Below the pieces are notes generated by a model, which had not been told where the DNA came from, made no database searches, and saw nothing but the letters and a program-made list of their open reading frames with translations. 64,000 nucleotides of DNA from positions 4,467-68,466 of the forward strand of contig CAZSGH010000009.1 in assembly GCA_964606405.1 (NCBI GenBank). Direction: 5' to 3'. Made by a program: the position numbers and the translations under genes. Source of the stretch: GCA-002282575 sp964606405. GTDB lineage: Bacteria; Pseudomonadota; Gammaproteobacteria; Thiomicrospirales; Thiomicrospiraceae. Below are positions 17,289 through 25,646 of this stretch, in pieces (within the stretch, counting starts at the first letter, position 1; each line of letters opens with the position of its first letter).

Positions 17289-17905
17289 TGCGCGCGCCCC
17301 AACACCAAGGATTGCACGCGCTCACTTGGCAAGCCCAACGCATGATGCGAGGTCATCACCACACAGCCACCCGACGCCAAAAAGTCGCTGACCAAGGATT
17401 CAAACAGCACAACCCCCGCAGCATCCAAAGACGCTTGAGGTTCGTCACAAATCCACAGCTTTGCGTCACACACCAGCAAACTTGCCAATGCCAAGCGTCG
17501 TTGCATTCCCGCCGAAAACTCAGCCACGCGCTTATGGGCATGACGACCTAACCCAACCTGCGCCAAGGCTTGTGTAAGACTGGTCGTAGGATGCGGGCGC
17601 AACGATTGTAATAACTGCAAATTATCGATAGCGGTCAGCTCTGGCTTGAGCGGATTGCGATGCCCCAACCACACCATCTGCTGACGAAAGTCGGATTCGG
17701 CCGCATCAATCGACACCCCTTGCCAAGCAATTCGCCCTGCATCGGGCGAACGAAATCCCGCTAACAAACTTAACAAACTGGTTTTTCCCGCGCCATTATG
17801 TCCCGATACCAGCAATAGCTCACCCGCCGACAGGGTAAAGGACACATCGGAGAATAGCGTGCGATGCCCTCGCACACAAGAAAGGTTGCTTGCCGTTAAC
17901 ATCAT
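17285..17905 (-). CDS. ccmA: Cytochrome c maturation ABC ATPase CcmA
   Basis: About 206 residues from the ATG pair at 17905/17902; the frame is open to 17965, but that upstream part runs into a REP repeat and is not expected in the protein. Walker A is GHNGAGKTSLLSLLAG, the ABC signature is FSAGMQRRLALASLL and Walker B is LWICDEPQASLD. It powers the release step of haem delivery. First gene of the minus-strand ccmABCDE operon. Confidence 0.93.
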   Translation of the reverse strand: MMLTASNLSCVRGHRTLFSDVSFTLSAGELLLVSGHNGAGKTSLLSLLAGFRSPDAGRIAWQGVSIDAAESDFRQQMVWLGHRNPLKPELTAIDNLQLLQSLRPHPTTSLTQALAQVGLGRHAHKRVAEFSAGMQRRLALASLLVCDAKLWICDEPQASLDAAGVVLFESLVSDFLASGGCVVMTSHHALGLPSERVQSLVLGRAQ

Positions 17906-17959
17906 AATGATTCGCATTTTAACATAAGCGCAACAGCCATCGCTTAAAACACATCCTCT

Positions 17960-18027
17960 CGTCATCCTTGCGCGTGCGGAGATCCATAAATCAACGGGAT
18001 AGATTCCCGCTTTCGCGGGAATGACGC
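17960..18027. repeat. REP/dRS3-like double element
   Basis: Inverted ends CGTCAT..ATGACG, a degenerate left half and the perfect palindrome ATTCCCGCTTTCGCGGGAAT at 18003-18022. It lies between divergent ccmA and argH. It matches 15109-15177 along nearly the whole length, so the ccm operon is bracketed by two copies. Confidence 0.78.
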
Positions 18028-18104
18028 GTGTTTAAAGATGTTCTAATGAAGATAGCATGTTAAAATAGGCAGTATTATTGCTTACTGTTACCTGAGTGTT
18101 CACC

Positions 18105-19490
18105 ATGAATCAAACCAATGCCCTATGGGGCGGTCGTTTTTCCGAAGCTGTCGATGCCTTTGTCGAAGCCTTTACTGCCTCTGTTACCTTCGATCAACGC
18201 ATGTATGCACAAGACATTGCTGGCTCGATTGCCCATGCCACCATGTTGGCAAAAGTGGGCGTTTTAACCAATGATGAACGCGATTTGATTATCACGGGTT
18301 TGGGCAAAGTTAAAAGCAAAATTGAAGCGGGCGACTTTGAATGGTCGATTAAGCGTGAAGACGTACACATGAACATCGAGTCAGAGCTGACCGATGCCAT
18401 TGGTTACGTGGGTAAAAAATTGCACACAGGGCGTAGCCGTAACGATCAGGTCGCTACCGACATTCGCCTGTATTTACGCGATGCTATTGACGGTATTCAG
18501 GGCGAAATTCGTCGCCTGCAACGCGGCTTAGTGGGCTTAGCAGAACGCGAAGCCGATAGCATCATGCCTGGCTTTACGCACCTGCAAACCGCACAACCGA
18601 TTACCTTTGGTCATCACATGCTGGCATGGACAGAAATGCTGGAGCGCGACCACGAACGTCTTGCAGATTGTCGTAAACGTGCCAACAGCTTACCGCTAGG
18701 CGCTGCCGCACTCGCAGGAACGACCTACCCGATTGATCGTGAATACACCGCCAGCCTACTAGGCTTTGAACGTGTGTGTCAAAACTCTTTAGATGCTGTT
18801 TCTGACCGCGACTTTGCCATCGAGTTCACCAGCGCTGCCAGCATTATGATGATGCACCTGTCGCGTTTTAGTGAAGAATTGATTTTATGGACATCGGCAC
18901 AGTTCCACTTCATTCATCTGCCCGACCGCTTCTGCACAGGGTCGAGCATCATGCCACAAAAGAAAAACCCCGATGTGCCAGAATTGGTGCGCGGCAAGTC
19001 TGGACGCGTCTTCGGACACTTAATGGCGTTGTTAGTGCTGATGAAAGGTCAGCCCTTAGCCTACAACAAAGACAACCAAGAAGACAAAGAGCCGCTATTT
19101 GATACCATCGACACCGTTATGGGCAGCTTACGTGCTTTTGCCGACATGATGCCTGCGGTGACCGTTCGCACCGACATCACGCGCGAAGCCGCACGTCGTG
19201 GTTTTGCGACCGCAACCGACTTAGCCGATTACTTAGTCAAACAAGGCACACCTTTCCGCGATGCGCACGAAATGGTCGGCAAAGCCGTCGGTTACGGCGT
19301 TGCGACTGGGAAAGATTTATCGGACATGACACTGGCAGAAATTCAGCAGTTTGCGCCCAATGCAGGCGACGATGTATTTGCAGTGTTAACGCTAGAAGGC
19401 TCAGTTGCCGCACGCGACCATTTGGGTGGTACAGCACCGAATCAGGTACGTAAACAGGTAGCACGTTGGCAGGTGATGCTGGCCGATTAA
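18105..19490 (+). CDS. argH: Argininosuccinate lyase
   Basis: 461 residues from the ATG at 18105; a GTG at 18096 is in frame but gives an atypical start, while NALWGGRF near the N terminus is where the family begins. It splits argininosuccinate into arginine and fumarate, the last step of arginine synthesis. The fumarase superfamily signature is GSSIMPQKKNPD. HTGRSRNDQVATDIRLYLRD is the other conserved block. Single gene, ended by an intrinsic terminator. Confidence 0.97.
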   Translation: MNQTNALWGGRFSEAVDAFVEAFTASVTFDQRMYAQDIAGSIAHATMLAKVGVLTNDERDLIITGLGKVKSKIEAGDFEWSIKREDVHMNIESELTDAIGYVGKKLHTGRSRNDQVATDIRLYLRDAIDGIQGEIRRLQRGLVGLAEREADSIMPGFTHLQTAQPITFGHHMLAWTEMLERDHERLADCRKRANSLPLGAAALAGTTYPIDREYTASLLGFERVCQNSLDAVSDRDFAIEFTSAASIMMMHLSRFSEELILWTSAQFHFIHLPDRFCTGSSIMPQKKNPDVPELVRGKSGRVFGHLMALLVLMKGQPLAYNKDNQEDKEPLFDTIDTVMGSLRAFADMMPAVTVRTDITREAARRGFATATDLADYLVKQGTPFRDAHEMVGKAVGYGVATGKDLSDMTLAEIQQFAPNAGDDVFAVLTLEGSVAARDHLGGTAPNQVRKQVARWQVMLAD

Positions 19491-19510
19491 CCTAGTACGC
19501 TCATATGACA

Positions 19511-19534
19511 AGGCGACCCTTAGGTCGCCTTTTT
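19511..19534 (+). terminator. Intrinsic terminator of argH
   Basis: AGGCGACC, CTTA loop, GGTCGCCT followed by TTTTT, 20 bases after the argH stop. Confidence 0.9.
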
Positions 19535-19556
19535 CATGCTGATGACAACACCATCC

Positions 19557-21812
19557 TCACACTATCGGCCAACCGCTCGGTGCGCTCTGCCTATACAGCA
19601 CCTCTGTTATTTTGTCGACAGGCAAAGGCTTGGCGTAGTAATAACCTTGTCCCTCTTCGCATCCTGCTTGTGCTAACAGATGCTTTTGTTCGATCGTTTC
19701 AATGCCTTCAGCAATAACGGTCAGTTCCATTGTTTTGCCCAGTTGAATAATCGCTTTAGCAATCGCCAAGTCGTCAGTAGAGTGGGCAATATTGCGCACA
19801 AACGACATATCAATCTTCAGCTTATCTAATGGAAACTTTTGCAGGTAACTTAAACTGGAATAGCCTGTACCAAAATCATCAAGTGATAACTGAACCCCTA
19901 ACTCAGACAAAGCAATAAGCGTTTGACGAACATGAGCAGGATCGTGCATAACGATACGTTCAGTCAATTCCAACTCGAGCATATGCGCAGGCAATCCTGT
20001 TTCTGCCAATACCTGAGCAACCCGATCTCGGATCGGTTGACGCATAAACTGTGGTGCAGATACGTTAACCGCCATGGTAACCATATCAATACCCGCATTT
20101 ATCCAAGCCACCGCCTGCTGACATGCCTCAACCAATACCCAATCACCAATCCCCTCAATAAGCCCTGTTTCTTCTGCCAAGGGAATAAAATGACCCGGCA
20201 TCACAAGCCCTAATTCAGGGTGCTGCCAACGAACCAACGCCTCTAGCCCAATCAACTGCCCTGTTTTGAGCGATACCTGTGGCTGATAATGCAAGACTAA
20301 CTGCCCCAATGATACAGCCTGCGCCAATTGGTTTTCCAACAATAGACGTTCTACGGCCTGCGCATTCATGGTTGCTGTATAAAAACGAATACCATTACCG
20401 CCCGACTGTTTCACTGCACGCATCGCACTCTGTGCAGCACGCAACAACACTTCACTGTCCATCGCATCCTGTGGATAGAGCGCGACCCCCAAAGAGGCCG
20501 TCAAACGAATTTGTTGCTCGGCAAGCGCAAAAGGCTCATTAAATCGTTCCGTTAATAGCTGAGCGATTTGTGCCGCTTCTGTTTGATCGGCAACAGAAAT
20601 AGCAAAAGCAAACTCATCGCCACTCAACCGCGCCCACAACCCCTCACTCGGCTTAACGCGCTCGAGGCGACGCGCCAAAACACCAAGTAGCTGGTCACCC
20701 AAACCATGACCCAAACTCAAGTTCACTTTTTTGAAATCGTCTAAGTCGAGGCAAATAACGGCAACGCTCTCGCTTTTGCCTGCAGAGATGTTTAATTGAT
20801 GTCCGATATACTCCTCAAGCTGCGCGCGATTCGCCATACCCGTTAGAGCATCGTAATGCGATAAGAAATGAACGCGCGCCTGTGCCTCTTTATAAGCACT
20901 CATATCGGTTTCGATGGCAATATAATGACTCACACTCCCTAAGTCATTACGTACCGACAACATCGTTTGCCACACCGCCTGTGCTTTGCCGTGTTTACGC
21001 CGTTGTAATAGCTCACCCTGCCAATGATTGCCTGATTGTACCAATGGGCAAATCAAATCAAAATCAACGTCCGCTTGACCACCCTCATTTACCCATTGTG
21101 GGTAATAATGATCGAGAATTTCTTCTGGTTCAAAGCCCGTATTCTGCGTAAAGGCAGGATTGACCTTACGCACAATGCCCATGGCATCCATAATAACAAT
21201 AGCATCACGACTAACATCAAACACCGTCGAAGCCAATGCCAACTCCATTTGCATCGCTAGGTGATCCACTTCATGCAAGGCATGAACAACTTGGTCACCC
21301 AACAATTGTGCAAATGTAAGCTCATCTTCTTGCCAAGTATGCGGATGTGCATGCTCAATACGTAAAATACCGAGCACATGTCCTTGATGACTTAAACGAA
21401 CATGTAATGCGCTCTGCACCTGACCATCAAAGATCGTCTCCCATTCACACCAGTGATCGGAGCAGTCGGCAGAGCGTACAGAAAAATCATGACAAGCGAG
21501 AAAGCGCTGATGCCAAAAGTGGGAGAAATAAAGTGGCAACGTCTCTACACACAGCCGCTGCCCAAGTGTGTGTTCGCCTGAACTCAGGGCATCGCGACAG
21601 ACGAGGAATTGCGGATCAGACGCATCCCAAGACCAAACACTAACATGATCAGCTGATAGGATTTGCGCTGCCAACGCTGTCATGCGCGTTAACGTAGATG
21701 AAGGCGAGGCATCTGACTCTGCGGATTGGACCTGTAACAAACCCAGCAATGCTTGCGCATAGGCTGGCATAGATCGTGTTATTTTCGGCTTGATTGCCTG
21801 TTTTCTTGGCAT
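19557..21812 (-). CDS. GAF-PAS-GGDEF-EAL cytoplasmic c-di-GMP enzyme
   Basis: 751 residues without a membrane segment. A GAF domain (about 30-180) is followed by a PAS domain (about 205-320), GGDEF and EAL. The GGDEF site reads RLSGDEFAFAI, one glycine replaced by serine; such variants can be active or act as GTP-binding regulators. The EAL domain is intact: LEALVRWQHPELG, LELELTERIVM, LDDFGTGYSSL, AEGIET. It begins with a good GAGGGAA site and a lysine-rich N terminus. Overall it is most likely a phosphodiesterase tuned by small-molecule or redox signals. It converges with argH and has no obvious operon partner. Confidence 0.9.
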   Translation of the reverse strand: MPRKQAIKPKITRSMPAYAQALLGLLQVQSAESDASPSSTLTRMTALAAQILSADHVSVWSWDASDPQFLVCRDALSSGEHTLGQRLCVETLPLYFSHFWHQRFLACHDFSVRSADCSDHWCEWETIFDGQVQSALHVRLSHQGHVLGILRIEHAHPHTWQEDELTFAQLLGDQVVHALHEVDHLAMQMELALASTVFDVSRDAIVIMDAMGIVRKVNPAFTQNTGFEPEEILDHYYPQWVNEGGQADVDFDLICPLVQSGNHWQGELLQRRKHGKAQAVWQTMLSVRNDLGSVSHYIAIETDMSAYKEAQARVHFLSHYDALTGMANRAQLEEYIGHQLNISAGKSESVAVICLDLDDFKKVNLSLGHGLGDQLLGVLARRLERVKPSEGLWARLSGDEFAFAISVADQTEAAQIAQLLTERFNEPFALAEQQIRLTASLGVALYPQDAMDSEVLLRAAQSAMRAVKQSGGNGIRFYTATMNAQAVERLLLENQLAQAVSLGQLVLHYQPQVSLKTGQLIGLEALVRWQHPELGLVMPGHFIPLAEETGLIEGIGDWVLVEACQQAVAWINAGIDMVTMAVNVSAPQFMRQPIRDRVAQVLAETGLPAHMLELELTERIVMHDPAHVRQTLIALSELGVQLSLDDFGTGYSSLSYLQKFPLDKLKIDMSFVRNIAHSTDDLAIAKAIIQLGKTMELTVIAEGIETIEQKHLLAQAGCEEGQGYYYAKPLPVDKITEVLYRQSAPSGWPIV

Positions 21813-22090
21813 TTTCTTCCCTCATGCAACGAACCTGCATCACCAATAGGTTCTCAGAGGTAACTCAGAACTGTCGCTTATTATCATTGTATCGGGTAAG
21901 TTTATTATGAGTAACGAACAATCACAAGCGTTTTTTAGAACAGCAGCAGAATGCTTCAAAAGAGGTTGTGTGAAAACATGATGAGCGCTGCTTAGACCAG
22001 ACAAAAATGCTCGAAAAAAGGCAAGGCTACAGTAATCCAAGTGCGCTTTGAGACCATTTTTAACGACATAGGAGCAGCTCAGAGTAATTT
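21813..22090. other. Intergenic region with an unexplained conserved-looking block
   Basis: 278 bases after the glycosyltransferase gene. Between about 21962 and 22093 the ends read GTGTGAAAA and TTTTCAC in inverted order, like a small nonautonomous element or the relic of an insertion sequence. An 84-codon frame starting with GTG overlaps the end of the glycosyltransferase gene, but nothing in it is recognisable. Confidence 0.3.
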
Positions 22091-23176
22091 TCACGCATCA
22101 TCGATGCCCTTTTCTATCCAGAGAGAAGCAATGAGGGGTAAGCTATAATTCTCAGCCTTGATAATCGCCTTTTGCTGCAACTGCGCGGTCTGCACCGGCA
22201 ATTGATATAACTGATCGAGTGCATGGGATAAGGCGTTGGGGGATTCAGGTGCAACCAGTAAGCCATCCTGCTCATGCGTAATAATATCTCTCGGTCCAAA
22301 ATCACAATCAGCAGCAATACAAGCACAGCCACACGCCATCGCTTCGATAAGCGTATTGCCTAGCCCTTCCGAACGCGAACTCATAACAAACGCCCAAGCG
22401 CCTGCAAACCACGGAAAGGGATTGTTCGCCCATCCTGGCAAATGCACCCAGTCTTGCAAACCGTGTGTGGCAATTTGAGCTTCTAGGTCGGCACGGCTAT
22501 CACCCTCCCCTAAAATCACCAGCGGTTTAACACGACACAAGGCGCTTTGTGCATAAGCGTCAATGAGAAGGTCAAATCCTTTTTGTGGGTGCAAGCGTCC
22601 GATACCGAGAATATAGTCACCTTGCAACGTCGGTACTTCTGGCAGTCTTGGCAAGGTTTTTTGCTGCGCAATATCGACCAAATCAACAGGGTTAGCAATC
22701 ACTTGCCAGTCTTTAATACCAAAATCCGTTTCGAGCACCTTGGCAATGCCATGCGATACCGCCACACGGGCTTTCACATTCGGCAAGGGATAGAGCCATT
22801 TCATCAGTAAGCGCTGATAACTCGCCAACTCAAAACGTGGGTCGAGATGCACCGAAATCACAACTGGTACACCTGACAAGGCGGCAGGAATATTGGCGGT
22901 TTCCATCAGGCTAATGAGTAAATCGGGCTTATGTTGCTTATGCCACTTTCGCAGGAGCCAAGCGCGCTTGAATAAATTCAGTAACTTACCGACCAGCGAA
23001 GGGGTTGCTGGGGTGTTCAACACCGTGAGTGTGCCACCATGCGGATAATGCTGAACATCTTCCCACAATAACACATGGACTTCGTGACCCTCGCGCTCGA
23101 ACTGTTGCGACAGCAAAGAGGCAACGCGCTCTGCGCCCCCTTTGCCGAGGGTTTGTAATAATAGGGCGATTTTCAT
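22091..23176 (-). CDS. Glycosyltransferase family 4
   Basis: About 361 residues from the ATG at 23176. GT-B fold enzyme transferring a sugar from a nucleotide sugar, probably to a surface polysaccharide or lipid-linked glycan. The N-terminal motif LGKGGAERV, the middle GIGRLHPQKGFDLLIDA and the C-terminal nucleotide-sugar motif SSRSEGLGNTLIEAMACGC (EX7E) are typical of GT4. It starts 1 base from the end of the amidotransferase gene, so the two are coupled. Acceptor and sugar are not predictable from the sequence. Confidence 0.9.
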   Translation of the reverse strand: MKIALLLQTLGKGGAERVASLLSQQFEREGHEVHVLLWEDVQHYPHGGTLTVLNTPATPSLVGKLLNLFKRAWLLRKWHKQHKPDLLISLMETANIPAALSGVPVVISVHLDPRFELASYQRLLMKWLYPLPNVKARVAVSHGIAKVLETDFGIKDWQVIANPVDLVDIAQQKTLPRLPEVPTLQGDYILGIGRLHPQKGFDLLIDAYAQSALCRVKPLVILGEGDSRADLEAQIATHGLQDWVHLPGWANNPFPWFAGAWAFVMSSRSEGLGNTLIEAMACGCACIAADCDFGPRDIITHEQDGLLVAPESPNALSHALDQLYQLPVQTAQLQQKAIIKAENYSLPLIASLWIEKGIDDA

Positions 23177-23177
23177 G

Positions 23178-25118
23178 TTATTTGCCCACAAACGCCATCA
23201 GCATCAATACCGTCCACAAGGGGGTTTTGAAGTCGCGACTGCCGCTTAGATGTGCTTGCCATGCGTTACGCACCAACTTAGCATTGAGTCCTTGTGCAGA
23301 CAATTTGTCGGCCTGTAATAACGACTCTGCCCAATCGCGCAAGTCGCCGCGTAGCCAATCGGCGAGCGGTACAGCAAAGCCTTGTTTAGGTCTGTCCATA
23401 ATGGCACGAGGAATATGCTTGTAGGTGAGTTCTTTCAAAATCCATTTACCGACACCATCACGACGCTTCATGTTCTGTGGCAGCGACCAAGCAAATTCAG
23501 CCACACGATGATCGAGCAGCGGAATACGTCCTTCTAAACTCACCGCCATGCTGGCACGATCCACCTTGGTTAAGATGTCGTCGCTCATGTAGGTGCGCAT
23601 ATCAAGGTATTGCATGGTCTGCGCCATATCCGACAAGCCAGCGGGCAAGACTTCTAAGCCTGATAACAGGGTTTTCGGTTCTGTCACATCAGGCATCAGT
23701 GCGTTCATGTCGCGCCAATGCGACACCAGTCCACGATACGCATTGTCTTGCGTGTTCAAGTAAGGTAATAAATCAGCAAGTTTACCCAGTTGGTCGCCTA
23801 AATTGCCTTTACCCACCAAGTCACCAACTTTATTCAACACTATCGGTGGTAAAGTGTGCAATGCACCTGCTCCGACGTTCAATAAGGCTTGAGGATTACC
23901 GCCAAGGTTATGCCAGAGTTTAGCACCCGTTGCATAGTGCCCATAGCCACCAAACAACTCATCGCCCCCATCACCCGATAAGGCAACGGTGACGTGTTCA
24001 CGTGTGAGTTTCGATACCAAATAGGTCGGCATGGCAGAAGAGTCGGCAAAGGGTTCATCGTAAATACTGGAAAGCTTCGGAATGACATTCAGCGCATCTT
24101 GGGCAGTAATGGTCATTTCGGTGTGTTCTGTGCCCAAGTGATTGGCTACCGCTCGGGCATGTTCCGACTCATTAAACTTGGCATCGTCAAAGCCGATTGA
24201 GAAGGTGCGCACTTTGCGACTACTTTGCGCTTGCATCAGCGCCACCACAATCGACGAGTCAAACCCACCCGATAAAAACGCGCCCAGCGGCACATCGGCC
24301 TCCATGCGAATGTTCACCGCATCCATCAACAAACTTTCAAGGGCGCCAATCGCATCGCTATCTGAGCCTGTAAACGGGTTCGCTAATGCTTGCTCAACCA
24401 TTTGTTGCGGATGCCAATAATAACGGGGCTGTGGACACTGCTTTTTGGCAATATGCGCTTGTGTCAGCGTGAGCACCTGCGCTGGCAATAGCTTTTTCAT
24501 GCCAGTAAAAATGGTATAGGGTGCGGGTACATTACCGTAGCGCAAAAATAACGCCTGCGTTTGTGGGTCGATACCAGCATTAAAGTCGGGATGCGCTCGA
24601 CAGGCATCGAGCGTTGACGCAAAGAAGAAAATGCCATTGACCCAACCATAGCTGAGGGGTTTTTCGCCCATGCGATCGCGGGCAAGGGTGAGTGTCTTGG
24701 CTTCTTTATCCCACAAGGCAAAAGCAAACATGCCATTGAAGCGTGATAGCGCGGCATCTAGTCCCCAATGGGCAATCGCTGCCAGCATTACTTCGGTATC
24801 CGAGTGTCCACGCCAAGCGGGCGACACGCCCGCCGCCGCCAATTCTGCACGCATAGCATGGTGGTTGTACACCTCGCCATTGAAAATGATGACGTAACGC
24901 CCACAGTTCGATAACATCGGTTGATGTCCTGCAGGCGACAAATCCATGATCGATAACCGGCGATGACCCAGCGCAATCCCCGAATAAGCATCCGTCCACT
25001 CGCCTGCCGAGTCAGGTCCTCGCGGGGTAATGGCACAATTCATATCGCGAACAAGTGCTGTTAACCTCTCGTCGCTACGGGTAAGTTTTGGGTCTAAGAA
25101 GCCTGCGAATCCGCACAT
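23178..25118 (-). CDS. asnB: Glutamine-hydrolysing asparagine synthase-like amidotransferase
   Basis: 646 residues. Starts MCGFAGFL, so after methionine removal cysteine 2 is the glutaminase nucleophile; RRLSIMDLSPAGHQPM is the class II amidotransferase signature. The synthetase half has the PP-loop SGGFDSSIVVALM and YDEPFADSSAMPTYLVS. Enzymes of this length next to glycosyltransferases are often involved in polysaccharide or O-antigen tailoring rather than bulk asparagine synthesis. Upstream are three tiny membrane protein genes in the same direction; downstream is a GT4 gene. The ribosome site AAGG lies after the last small gene. Confidence 0.92.
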   Translation of the reverse strand: MCGFAGFLDPKLTRSDERLTALVRDMNCAITPRGPDSAGEWTDAYSGIALGHRRLSIMDLSPAGHQPMLSNCGRYVIIFNGEVYNHHAMRAELAAAGVSPAWRGHSDTEVMLAAIAHWGLDAALSRFNGMFAFALWDKEAKTLTLARDRMGEKPLSYGWVNGIFFFASTLDACRAHPDFNAGIDPQTQALFLRYGNVPAPYTIFTGMKKLLPAQVLTLTQAHIAKKQCPQPRYYWHPQQMVEQALANPFTGSDSDAIGALESLLMDAVNIRMEADVPLGAFLSGGFDSSIVVALMQAQSSRKVRTFSIGFDDAKFNESEHARAVANHLGTEHTEMTITAQDALNVIPKLSSIYDEPFADSSAMPTYLVSKLTREHVTVALSGDGGDELFGGYGHYATGAKLWHNLGGNPQALLNVGAGALHTLPPIVLNKVGDLVGKGNLGDQLGKLADLLPYLNTQDNAYRGLVSHWRDMNALMPDVTEPKTLLSGLEVLPAGLSDMAQTMQYLDMRTYMSDDILTKVDRASMAVSLEGRIPLLDHRVAEFAWSLPQNMKRRDGVGKWILKELTYKHIPRAIMDRPKQGFAVPLADWLRGDLRDWAESLLQADKLSAQGLNAKLVRNAWQAHLSGSRDFKTPLWTVLMLMAFVGK

Positions 25119-25140
25119 AACTGAGCAACCTTAAATGATG

Positions 25141-25239
25141 TTAGTGTTTTTTGCTTGTCACAACCATATGAATCGCAACGGCAACAATGCCGCCCACAAA
25201 AACTGACATCGCAATCAATCGCATAGTTTCAATATCCAT
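25141..25239 (-). CDS. 32-residue single-helix membrane protein
   Basis: Starts MDIETMRLIAMS and ends with a basic SKKH tail; the middle (about 7-26) is one hydrophobic helix. The ribosome site AGGAAG is 6 bases before the ATG, immediately after the stop of the preceding 30-residue gene. It resembles that protein: both begin MD..(D/E)T, have a single helix and an HM pair near its end. It is 22 bases upstream of the amidotransferase gene. Too short for any family assignment; translation is supported by spacing and ribosome site only. Confidence 0.55.
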   Translation of the reverse strand: MDIETMRLIAMSVFVGGIVAVAIHMVVTSKKH

Positions 25240-25249
25240 CTTAAACTTC

Positions 25250-25342
25250 CTACTGTGTATTTTTATACATATGCCAAATACCCACTGCTAAACCTGCAAT
25301 AACTAAAAACAAGGCAACAACCTGCGTATCAATTGCATCCAT
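25250..25342 (-). CDS. 30-residue single-helix membrane protein
   Basis: Starts MDAIDTQVVALFL and ends IWHMYKNTQ, with one predicted membrane helix (about 7-24). The ATG follows the stop of the 73-residue upstream gene by one base, a strong sign of translational coupling. It appears paralogous to the 32-residue protein that follows. Function is unknown; small single-pass proteins like these usually modulate a membrane enzyme complex. Confidence 0.55.
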   Translation of the reverse strand: MDAIDTQVVALFLVIAGLAVGIWHMYKNTQ

Positions 25343-25343
25343 A

Positions 25344-25565
25344 TCACAAATTTCTCAAAGAGCGAATAAGCTTCATAATCTTAACCTGTAGCCAAAACCA
25401 CAAACCTGTCATGACAACAATACCCAACAGAGCCATGCCAGCAATCGCATCTTTTTCGCTGTAAAGCATAAACCAACCAACAAGTGCGGCTAAAACAGTG
25501 AGTACAAACGTCCACGCTGTTTTATAAAAACCAATCTCTTCTTTAACTTCATCAATTTCAGACAT
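25344..25565 (-). CDS. Small two-helix membrane protein
   Basis: 73 residues from the ATG at 25565, which has a GAGGGAAA ribosome site. A charged N terminus (MSEIDEVKEEIGFYKTAW) precedes two membrane helices (about 18-36 and 42-62) and a basic C terminus (KIMKLIRSLRNL). It is first in an apparent operon with the 30- and 32-residue proteins, the amidotransferase and the glycosyltransferase. No family is recognised. Confidence 0.65.
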   Translation of the reverse strand: MSEIDEVKEEIGFYKTAWTFVLTVLAALVGWFMLYSEKDAIAGMALLGIVVMTGLWFWLQVKIMKLIRSLRNL

Positions 25566-25604
25566 CACTTTCCCTCTTGTCTTATTTTATGCCTAAATTG
25601 TGCC

Positions 25605-25628
25605 ATAAAAAACGCCCCGTAGGGCGTT
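25605..25628 (-). terminator. Intrinsic terminator of the haem-c sensor gene
   Basis: AACGCCC, CGTA loop, GGGCGTT (25611-25628), with a T run on the minus strand side. The same stem and loop is reused at 28406-28423. Confidence 0.88.
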
Positions 25629-25646
25629 AATTTGGGGATGCGAACA

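Noticed and set aside
16750..17343. Frames of 90-97 codons overlapping ccmB
   Set aside because: Shadow frames of ccmB; ccmB has the expected length, overlaps and hydrophobic pattern.
21840..22094. 84-codon frame starting GTG at the end of the glycosyltransferase gene
   Set aside because: The GTGA overlap is suggestive, but the translation has no recognisable domain and the region looks like a repeat or relic; not reported as a gene.
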